NCBI GenBank assembly: GCA_947626265.1
Contig: CANQRM010000023.1
Coordinates: 1-43,400, forward strand
DNA length: 43,400 nt
DNA from: an uncultured Oscillospiraceae bacterium
GTDB lineage: Bacteria; Bacillota; Clostridia; Oscillospirales; Oscillospiraceae
Direction of reading: 5' to 3'
Shown here: positions 33,679 through 40,700 of the stretch, one piece after another
How the letters are laid out: each line of letters opens with the position of its first letter
How positions within the stretch are numbered: the first letter of the stretch is position 1
Translations under genes and position numbers: made by a program
Notes under the pieces: generated by a model
Database searches by the model: none
Told to the model about the DNA's origin: nothing
Seen by the model: only the letters and a program-made list of their open reading frames with translations

Positions 33679-33707
33679 ACTTTAACGCATTAGCGTTTGA
33701 ATGTCAA
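33679..33707 (-). promoter_or_regulatory. Promoter of the lysine transporter operon
   Basis: On the minus strand TTGACA (33702-33707), 17 bp, TAAAGT (33679-33684), about 47 bp before the aptamer. Confidence 0.82.
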
Positions 33708-33807
33708 GGGCTTATGGGCAATTTCTGTGGAATGGGCAAAAATATAGCGTACAGTTTTTCACCTTTTGTGCACTTTGGGGCAGTAAATTGAAAAAGCTCA
33801 CGGGAAA

Positions 33808-34198
33808 CTGCTGTCAGCCGCCTATTACGTAACTCGTCATTCTAAAACGCATGGATTACGAAGGTCCTTGCGGACGATTTTACGTACCAAACAGCTTCTT
33901 CGGGAGTTCAAATTACTTAAAGCATATCCTGCCCTCTCGCCTCTTTTTGCGAACTATATAGCCCCTCCCCCTGTTGGTTTTCGCAGACAGCTTTCTCTTT
34001 TCATGGGAGCGAGAATCACTCAATTCAATGCTTTCTCCCAACCTGAATTTCTGCGTCTTTCATCGTTATATGTTTAGGAGGTTATTACGTGATCGATAAT
34101 TATTCAAAGGCTTGGATCGCTTGTGCCGCAACGGTTTGCGGAAATCCATCGTTTCCGGATCAAGCAGCAGGGCCACAGACATCCTTATTCACAGTTGC
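33808..34198 (+). repeat. Direct repeat of about 390 bp, copy 2
   Basis: Second copy of 9932-10324, same orientation. Its right end abuts a truncated pdaB gene, which puts the repeat's boundary at about 34198. The GTG frame following AGGAGGTTATTAC runs VIDNYSKAWIACAATVCGNP and on to about 48 codons here; copy 1 has a stop at the Trp codon. Confidence 0.85.
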
Positions 34199-34413
34199 CG
34201 CACTCTTACATCACCCCAGGCGGCGTCGAAGGTGAGGCTCACGGCCTTGTTGTCCCGCTGGACGGAGTAGATGGGCAACTCCTTGGACGCGGCGGATACG
34301 CCCACGATATCCGGGCTGTTCACTACCCAGAATATAGCCGCCACCGCAAGCACCAGGGCGGCGGGCCCAAGATACCTGCGGTGTTTCATAAGTACGGTTT
34401 TCAGTTTGCTCAA
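34199..34413 (-). pseudogene. pdaB: Truncated sporulation polysaccharide deacetylase (pdaB)
   Basis: The first ~66 codons of a PdaB-like protein remain: SKLKTVLMKHRRYLG, a membrane anchor (AALVLAVAAIFWVVNS), then KELPIYSVQRDNKAVSLTFD and AAWGD, the first catalytic motif of the deacetylase domain. The sequence then runs into the ~390-bp repeat and stops. The start is TTG 34413 with GGAGG upstream. About 180 residues, including the other catalytic motifs, are lost, so the fragment cannot be active. PdaB acts on spore cortex or forespore peptidoglycan, so this supports a spore-forming ancestor. Confidence 0.88.
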
Positions 34414-34507
34414 CGCTTCATGACCTCCGGGTTCGATGTTTGTACATCCTATGTGCCCGGAGGGGCGATTATGTGCCTGGCGGCAGGATCGACTGTGTGG
34501 CGTATGC

Positions 34508-34634
34508 ACGCGGGGCTCCTCTCCTGCGGAGACTGCGGCCGCTCATGTGCAAGACCACCTGGAACGGACGTGTGACGTACTCCTGTGGGTCTTACCACCG
34601 CTATGGAACATCTGTCTGCTCTCCTCACTTGTGA
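34508..34634 (+). pseudogene. Serine recombinase zinc-ribbon fragment, frameshifted
   Basis: One frame reads GLLSCGDCGR; after a one-base loss near 34545 the next frame reads MCKTTWNGRVTYSCGSYHRY and then GTSVCSPHL. Together they form the recombinase zinc beta-ribbon (CxxC ... C ... C) of large serine recombinases. The catalytic domain is absent. It is a relic of an integrative element next to the truncated pdaB. Confidence 0.75.
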
Positions 34635-34650
34635 CAGTTCCTTGATGCGG

Positions 34651-34679
34651 TTGACAGACAAGGCGGCTTACTTTAAAAT
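34651..34679 (+). promoter_or_regulatory. Promoter of the prenyltransferase-like gene
   Basis: TTGACA (34651-34656), a 17-bp spacer, TAAAAT (34674-34679). The start codon follows 41 bp later. Confidence 0.8.
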
Positions 34680-34719
34680 GGGGCCAGTTCTATTCTATTC
34701 ATGGAAAGGCGGTGCTCTC

Positions 34720-35586
34720 ATGGCGGACTGGCATGAGAAACTGGATGGATTCGTGGCACAACACAGCGAGGACTATGCCCAAAAGCGGGTGGATTATCTG
34801 GGCGTCAACCTCGGCGGGGAAGAGCCGCTGTTCAAGATATACTACAAAAATAACTACACCAGCGCCCGCAGCGAGGGGCGGCAATCCTCCCTCATTGACC
34901 TTTTGCGGGAGCGGGATATGATAAACTTTCTCACCCTGGCGGAGGACACCGGCGGCTGCCAGCGGTACCGCTACGACATCGGCCTGAAAAACCGCACTGA
35001 CGAGAATATGGAGGCCCTTTTCGCCTGGCTGAAGGAACACGTCGCCGTGTTCTCCCAGCGGGAGGACGAAATCAGAAAGCTGGCCGCTATGCGGGTATAC
35101 AGTGAGGAGGAATTCCGTCTGGCCGCCATGCACTTTCTGGGCTTCATCGACCAGGCCGGCCAGGTCACCGCCCTGAAATGCCACTATCTCTGCTGGATGC
35201 ATAAGGACCTCTCCTCCCTGCGGGGCCATTTCCCCGACGACTACTATCTGTCCTGTCTGGAGCAAAGCGGCATACCCGTCTTTCAGCGTCTCTGCCCTCT
35301 GGTCCGGGACGTGCTCGGCCGCTGCGGCGGGCACGTGTTCATGGCGGGGACGGACTACTGGCTCACCGGGGAGCGAAAGTACAAAATTTACGTCATCGAC
35401 CCGGTGTTCCTCTACCAGGGTCTGGCAGAGGTGTTCGGGAAGGAACAGGACCCCCGGCTGCTCCGGCAGCTTGAAGAGCTGATGGCCTGGGACGACGCCC
35501 GCCCTCGGTTTTACTGCGTGGGACTGGCCCTGGCCCTGGACGACCGGGACCGGCTGACCATCAATTTCTATTACCTGGAGACATAA
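34720..35586 (+). CDS. Possible ABBA-fold prenyltransferase (unrecognised family)
   Basis: 288 residues from the ATG at 34720 (AAGGCGG upstream). No signal peptide. The protein seems built of four or five repeats of a beta-hairpin plus helix: VDYLGVNLGGEEPLFKIYY (residues 24-42), RYRYDIGLKNR, VTALKCHYLCWM, AGTDYWLTGERKYKIYVI and LALALDDRDRLTINFYY. G-x-D/N...K-x-Y strand pairs repeated around a barrel are the hallmark of ABBA prenyltransferases, including the cyanobactin PatF/TruF type (about 290-320 residues). It faces an operon that contains idi, which makes the allylic donor. I do not recognise the family by direct similarity; the fold call is pattern-based inference. Confidence 0.45.
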   Translation: MADWHEKLDGFVAQHSEDYAQKRVDYLGVNLGGEEPLFKIYYKNNYTSARSEGRQSSLIDLLRERDMINFLTLAEDTGGCQRYRYDIGLKNRTDENMEALFAWLKEHVAVFSQREDEIRKLAAMRVYSEEEFRLAAMHFLGFIDQAGQVTALKCHYLCWMHKDLSSLRGHFPDDYYLSCLEQSGIPVFQRLCPLVRDVLGRCGGHVFMAGTDYWLTGERKYKIYVIDPVFLYQGLAEVFGKEQDPRLLRQLEELMAWDDARPRFYCVGLALALDDRDRLTINFYYLET

Positions 35587-35590
35587 TGAT

Positions 35591-35850
35591 GCTCTCCCAG
35601 TCGGGAGAGCTCTGCTTGGAGGGCCCCCTTGTGTAAAGGGGGCTGTCGCCGCCGACGGGGCCCCCACGCGAGCCCAGCGAAGCGGGTCGCGTGGGGAAGA
35701 GGAGGAGCCGCGGGCCATTCGAGCTTTGCCGCTTGCGGCAAAGGGAGACCTGGCAGCGCGTGCTCCAACGAGGTGACTGATGGATTGTCGTTTTACAACC
35801 CCTCCGAGCGGCTATCGCCGCCCACCTCCCCTTGCACAGGGGAGGCATAT
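35591..35850. repeat. Hairpin-rich intergenic repeat element
   Basis: A palindrome, GCTCTCCC/GGGAGAGC (35591-35610), is followed by a mosaic of short inverted motifs: CCCCCTT...AAGGGGG, CCACGCGA/TCGCGTGG, GCTTTGCCG/CGGCAAAG and CTCCCCTTG/CAGGGGAG. There is no ORF. This looks like the GC-rich intergenic repeats common in Oscillospiraceae-type genomes. Confidence 0.6.
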
Positions 35851-35853
35851 CAT

Positions 35854-35893
35854 ATGACAAGGAGCTGCCGCGGATGCGGCAGCCCCTTGTCAT
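35854..35893. terminator. Bidirectional terminator after peptide B3
   Basis: ATGACAAGG pairs with CCTTGTCAT and, inside it, CTGCCGC with GCGGCAG. The hairpin lies 10 bp past the B3 stop and serves the two convergent units. Confidence 0.8.
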
Positions 35894-35902
35894 AGTTTGG
35901 AA

Positions 35903-36145
35903 TTACACTCCAAAAAAGGTGGAGCCCATCCATTCCTTGACTACGTCAACGGCACCTTGGACGCCCCCGGCGACAGCCTCCAGGTCGTCTTCGGACAGTT
36001 CGCCGGTCACGGAGTTCTTCACCCGGTCCAACAGGGCCTGCGCCTGCTCCAAGGTCAGTTCCTTGCCGTGCTCCTTCGCAATGGCGACCACTTCTTCAGG
36101 AGTCTTTACCCCCCCCAGGAGCTCTTTCAGCATTTTCTCGTTCAT
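35903..36145 (-). CDS. Nif11-type leader peptide B3 (80 aa)
   Basis: Full-length Nif11-like leader: MNEKMLKELLGGVKTPEEVV, then a helical stretch and GELSEDDLEAVAGG, the double-glycine cut site. The predicted core is 19 residues, VQGAVDVVKEWMGSTFFGV, with one Trp, two Phe and no Cys. AGGAG precedes the ATG. The 18 bp upstream of the gene are a near copy of those upstream of B1. A run of eight G occurs in codons 10-13. It is last in the operon after idi. In other bacteria Nif11 leaders guide RiPP-modifying enzymes. Confidence 0.85.
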   Translation of the reverse strand: MNEKMLKELLGGVKTPEEVVAIAKEHGKELTLEQAQALLDRVKNSVTGELSEDDLEAVAGGVQGAVDVVKEWMGSTFFGV

Positions 36146-36192
36146 GGTGTGTCTCCTTCTTAAAATGTATTTGAAACGCGCTTCGCGTCGTT

Positions 36193-36759
36193 TCACTGAT
36201 TTATATACTGCTCGGCCAATTTGAGCGCCGGGGGGAACCATGCGGCGAAGTCCTCCGGCTGCCGGGTCATCCAGGTGTGCAGTTCCGCCATGGTCACCAA
36301 CCGGAGCTCGGCGATCTCCGACCGGTCGAAGGCCAGGGCGTCCGCGCCCACCGCCTCCGCCGGGCTGTACAGGAACACGTGGTCTATCTCATGCTCGCCC
36401 ACGTCCCCCTGGCGCATCTCATAGAGGAAGCTGCCGCAGGGACGGAACCCCTCCCCGGCCTCAGCCGCGATGGGAAGGCTTACATGCAGGCCCAGCTCCT
36501 CCCCCAGCCGTTGGTTCAGACACGCCTCCATGGTCATGCCCTTCCGGGGATGGGAGCAGCAGGCGTTGGCCCAGAGGCCCCCGGAGTGGTACTTTCCCAG
36601 GGCCCGCCGCTGCAGGAGCATGCGGCCTGTTTGCTTATCGTAGATAAAGATGGAGAACGCCCGGTGCAGCAGTCCCTTCCGGTGGACCTCCATTTTTTCG
36701 CCATAGCCCACTATCTCGTCCCGGTCGTTCACCAGGAGGATGTCCCGCTCACCGCTCAT
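36193..36759 (-). CDS. idi: Isopentenyl-diphosphate delta-isomerase, type I
   Basis: 188 residues, a Nudix-fold enzyme that interconverts isopentenyl and dimethylallyl diphosphate. Metal and catalytic residues match the E. coli pattern: H26, H32, C68 in ANACCSHP, H70, and E122/E124 in GEHEID. The ATG at 36759 follows AAAGGAAAC. It lies inside an operon of Nif11-type peptide precursors, 51 nt after B2 and 47 nt before B3, and faces a possible prenyltransferase gene. This setting suggests a dedicated DMAPP supply rather than general isoprenoid metabolism. Confidence 0.92.
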   Translation of the reverse strand: MSGERDILLVNDRDEIVGYGEKMEVHRKGLLHRAFSIFIYDKQTGRMLLQRRALGKYHSGGLWANACCSHPRKGMTMEACLNQRLGEELGLHVSLPIAAEAGEGFRPCGSFLYEMRQGDVGEHEIDHVFLYSPAEAVGADALAFDRSEIAELRLVTMAELHTWMTRQPEDFAAWFPPALKLAEQYINQ

Positions 36760-36810
36760 GGCCCTGTTTCCTTTTGTTATCCATGGCGTTCCTCCTGTTC
36801 CCGTCCCACA

Positions 36811-37080
36811 TTACATGAGCGATGCCAAAGCTTTCACGACGTCCGGGCCAAATTTTTTGATTTGTTCGTCTACATAACCCCAGTCCATCCCGCCGCCGGC
36901 GACGCCGGCCAGCTCCTCGTCGGTCAGCTCGCCCTTCTTTCCGCGGAGGGCTTCCTCCAGCTTCGCGAGCTTTTCCGCCGTCAGCTCCAGGCCGCACTCC
37001 TTCGCGGCGGCCTCCACCTCCTCCGGGCTCTTGGCTTGCTTCGCCTTTTCCACGAATTCCTCGATCTTTTTCTTCTCCAT
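36811..37080 (-). CDS. Nif11-type leader peptide B2 (89 aa)
   Basis: The leader is rich in Lys/Glu/Ala helices (EEFVEKAKQAKSPEEVEAAA; LTAEKLAKLEEAL) and ends GELTDEELAGVAGGG, typical of the Nif11 class. The core of about 25 residues, MDWGYVDEQIKKFGPDVV and then KALASLM, has Trp, Tyr and Phe but no Cys, so lanthipeptide-type crosslinks are not expected. AAAGGAG precedes the ATG. It lies 23 nt after B1 and upstream of idi. An aromatic residue just after the cleavage site would be a plausible prenylation site. Confidence 0.85.
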   Translation of the reverse strand: MEKKKIEEFVEKAKQAKSPEEVEAAAKECGLELTAEKLAKLEEALRGKKGELTDEELAGVAGGGMDWGYVDEQIKKFGPDVVKALASLM

Positions 37081-37103
37081 GTTCGTTCTCCTTTCCGCGC
37101 ACG

Positions 37104-37421
37104 TTATTTCCCGCCCCAGCCTTCGGTCACTTTATATTTTTTCCTTTCGTCCGTGACGCACTTGGAACACAAGTACATCCCGGAGGAGCCGCCGTTGCCG
37201 AAATCGATCGTATATAATATAATGGGTGCAACGGACTCATCACTTTTATGGCAAATGCCGCATGGGATCACCCTGGCCGATGAGCTTTCCCATGGCCATT
37301 CCCAGCCACCGGCCACCCCGTCCAGCGCCTCGTCGGACAGCTCCCCATTTTTGGCGATGGCCAGGACCTCTTCAGGGGACTTACCCCCCCCCGCCAGCTT
37401 TTTCAGCATTTCCTCATTCAT
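37104..37421 (-). CDS. Nif11-type leader peptide B1 (105 aa), Trp- and Cys-containing core
   Basis: The leader is a shortened Nif11 form, MNEEMLKKLAGGGKSPEEVL then AIAKNGELSDEALDGVAGG, lacking the middle helix found in B3. The core of 66 residues begins WEWPWESSS and holds CGIC and CSKC, again a zinc-knuckle-like pair as in the locus A peptides. It ends KVTEGWGGK. GGAGGG precedes the ATG at 37421; the longer upstream frame is rejected because it runs through the promoter. First gene of the operon, behind the LytTR-type operator. A G9 tract lies in codons 10-13. Confidence 0.85.
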   Translation of the reverse strand: MNEEMLKKLAGGGKSPEEVLAIAKNGELSDEALDGVAGGWEWPWESSSARVIPCGICHKSDESVAPIILYTIDFGNGGSSGMYLCSKCVTDERKKYKVTEGWGGK

Positions 37422-37476
37422 TGTTGTTTCTCCCTCCAAAAATGTATTTGAAATGCACTTGCTCATCTCATGTTCC

Positions 37477-37512
37477 GTCTCTTTATACGTTTCACCGAGG
37501 CAAAAGGGCCAA
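37477..37512 (-). repeat. Leader block shared with the peptide A operon (copy 2)
   Basis: 36 bp, 32 identical to 806-841. Here it lies in the mRNA leader, about 25-60 nt downstream of the -10 element. Confidence 0.7.
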
Positions 37513-37537
37513 CAAACTTTCGTACTTTGCTCATTTA

Positions 37538-37613
37538 ACTTTATCATTTTACGCCGGTATCTTCAACGCGCCATCCCTGACGTTTTCGCGGTCAAACATG
37601 ACTTTTGCGAAGT
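37538..37613 (-). promoter_or_regulatory. LytTR-type operator and promoter of the Nif11/idi operon
   Basis: The 39-bp operator (37575-37613) matches 1854-1892 at 37 positions, including both direct repeats. After the same 8-bp gap come -35 TTGAAG (37561-37566), a 17-bp spacer and -10 TAAAGT (37538-37543). Both promoters have ATGA just before the -10. The geometry puts the operator directly against the -35, as expected for an activator. Confidence 0.82.
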
Positions 37614-37646
37614 TGCCTTATAGGCGGCCCCGGCGCACAGCAGGAA

Positions 37647-37664
37647 GCTCCCCTTACGGGGAGC
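37647..37664 (-). terminator. Hairpin after the Sel1 lipoprotein gene
   Basis: GCTCCCC-TTAC-GGGGAGC. On the minus strand TTCCT follows. A weak terminator candidate. Confidence 0.5.
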
Positions 37665-37704
37665 CTCTTGAATTTCATCGGAGTAAGTTAAACTGGGTAA
37701 TTTT

Positions 37705-40700
37705 TTACTCTCCGGCGGGCTCCGCCGCCAGGTCCGCCAGCCGCTGGGCGGCTCTGTCAAGCCCCGACGCCGCAGCCTGTTCATAGAACTGCCGGGCCAT
37801 ATCCAGGTCCTTGTCCACGACCTTGCCGCGCTCGTACGCCATGCCCAGTATCTCCATGGCATAGTACTCCCCCTGCTCTGCCGCGCCGGTCAGCAGCTCC
37901 AAAGCCTTTTCCGTGTTCTGCTCCACGCCCTGGCCGGCAAGATAGCAGAGGCCCAGCATATACATGGCTTCCCGGTCGTTGTCCCCGGCGGCGCCGGCCA
38001 GCAGTTCCGCGGCCCTTTCATAGTCCTGCTCCACGCCATGGCCATTGAGGTACAGCATGCCAAGGGTCCGCTTATCGGAGATGTCCAGTTCGTCCCCGGC
38101 CTCCCACGCCAGCAAAAGCTCCGCGGCCCGGCCGAAGAGCTCTTCGGCCCTCGCCTCGTCCTTTTCCGCGCCCTCGCCGTTTTTGAAAAAAGCGCCCAGC
38201 TCGACCATGGCCTCCACATTCTCGTCGTCCGCCTCCAGGGTCTTTTCATACCACTCCACGGCCTTGGCGTCGTCCCGCTCCACCGCGCCGTAGCCGTACT
38301 CATAGAACTGGGCCAGCTGACACATGCCGGAGCTGTCGCCGGCCTCCGCCGACTTTTCGGCCAGCTCGAAGGCCTTGCTCTCGTCCCGCTCCACGCCCAG
38401 GCCGCAGGCGTACAGCCAGCTCAGGTTCGCCGCGGCCATCGAGTCGCCTTGGTCCGCGGCCTGGGCGTAATACTCCGCCGCCCTGGCGTAATCACGCTCC
38501 ACGCCGTCGCCGTATTCGTAGAGGCAGCCCAGGTTGTTGAGCGCGCTGACATCGCCCTGCTCCGCCGCCTTCTCGTACCACTCCCTGGCCATGCCATAGT
38601 CCTGCTCCACGCCCTCGCCGTAGTCGTACATCACGCCCACGTTGAAGGCCGCGCCGGCGTTGCCCTGCTCCGCCGCCTTTTTGTACCACTCCATCGACTT
38701 GGCGTAATCCTGTTCCACGCCCTCGCCGGCATAGTACATATAGCCCAGATACTCCCAGGCGTCGGGATAGTCCTGCTCCGCGGCCTGGCTGAAGAGATCG
38801 AAGGCCTTTTCAAGGTCCTGCTCCACCCCCAAGCCGAAATAATACATACAGCCCAGGTTGTGCATGGCCTCGGGGATGCCGTGCTCCGCCGCCTGGGCAT
38901 AATACGCCGCGGCCTGGGCTTTGTCCACGTCCACGCCCTTGCCGAAGTAATACATGTCGCCCATGTCCTCCGCCGCCCGCCAATAGCCGTCCTCCACGGC
39001 GGCGGCAAGCAGCGCCGCAGCCCGCTCGTCGTCCTCTTCCAGGCCGTAGCCGAAATCATAAAGCTTGCCCAGCACCCGCTTTTCGGCGGCGGTGAGGTCC
39101 TCCTCCGCCTTTTCCGTGAGCTGGGCGGCCAGGCTCTCGCGAAGCTCCGCCGCCTTTGCCTCGTCCAGCTCCACGCCCTTTCCGCTCTTATAGAGCCTTG
39201 CCAGGGCATACATAGCCTCCGCCTGATCCTGTTCGGCGGCCTTTTCATACCATTCCGCCGCCTGAGCCGGGTCCACATCCACCACACCGTGGCCGTTTTC
39301 ATAAAAATCGCCCACCGCGTACTGGGCGTCGGGATCGCCGTCCTCCGCGGCTTGGGTGTAATACCCGAAGGCCCTGGCCTTGTCAAGCTCACGGCCGCCG
39401 GCGTAGTTATAGGCGTCGGCCACAATGTTCATGGCGTCAGTGTCGCCCAGGTCCGCCGCCTTCTCGTAATAGTCCAGGGCCTTGGCATAGTCCTGTTCAA
39501 CACCCTTGCCATACCTGTACATATAGCCCAGGTTGTACATGGCATCGGGGACGCCCTGTTCCGCCACCTGGCTGTAGAGCTCAAAGGCCTTGGCGTAGTC
39601 CTGTTCCACGCCCTCGCCGATGTAGTAAAGAGTGCCCAGGTTGAATATGGCCTCGGGGACGCCCTGTTCCGCCGCCTGGCTGTAGAGCTCAAAGGCCTTG
39701 GCGTAGTCCTGTTCCACGCTCTGGCCGTCAGAGTAAAGATTGCCCAGGTTCACCATGGCATTCGTGTCGCCCAGAGCCGTGGCCTTTTCATACCACTGGA
39801 CCGCCTGGGCTGTGTCCTGCTCCACGCCGTCGCCGCGCTCATACATCAGGCCCAGGTCGAACATCGCGCCGGCGAAGCCCAGCTCCGCCGCCCGGGCGTA
39901 ATACTCCACGGCCTTGGCATAGTCCTGTTCCACGCCCTGGCCATGCTTGTACATATAGCCCAGGTTGTACATGGCCCTGGGGACGCCGTGCTCCGCGGCC
40001 TGGCGCGTATAGTCTATTGCCTTTTCGTAGTCTACGTCCACGCCGTCGCCGTAGTAATAGGAAGCGCCCATCTCATTCACCGCCGGCCAGTCGCCCGCTT
40101 CCGCCGCGGCGGAGAACAGCTCAAAGGACCTTGGCTTATCCTCCTCCACGCCGGCGCCGAACAGGTACATGCTGCCCAGCACCCACTTTTCGGCGGCGGA
40201 GAGGTCGTCCGCCGCCGCCTTTTCCATGAGCTGCGCGGCAAGGCTTTCGTAAAGTTCTTTCGCCCTTGCCTCGTCCTTTTCCACGCCCCGGCCCTCTTCA
40301 TACATTACCGCCAGGGCGTAGGCGGCCTCCGCTTGGTCCTGCTCCGCGGCCTTTTCAAGCCACTCGATCGCCTGGGCCTGGTCTGTATCCACAACGCCGT
40401 AGCCGTTGGCATAGAAATTGCCCACCATATACATGGCGTCGGCGTCGCCGTCCTCCGCGGCCTGGGTGTAGTATTCAAAGGCCTTGGCCTTGTCCAGCTC
40501 CACGCCGTCGGCGTAGTTGTACATGTCTCCCAGGGCCGTCATGGACCACATGTCGTCCATGGCCGCGCCCTGCTCATAGAGCTCCTTGGCCTTGGCCAGG
40601 TCCTGCTCCACGCCGGCGCCAGTCCGGTAGACCCGGGCCATGTAGCCGTAGGCCTCCGGCACGCCGTGGGCCGCCGCGTCTTCCAGCATCTCCAGGCCCT

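Noticed and set aside
37104-37547. B1 peptide read from 37547
   Set aside because: That frame would begin inside the promoter; the ATG at 37421 follows GGAGGG and gives a normal Nif11 leader.
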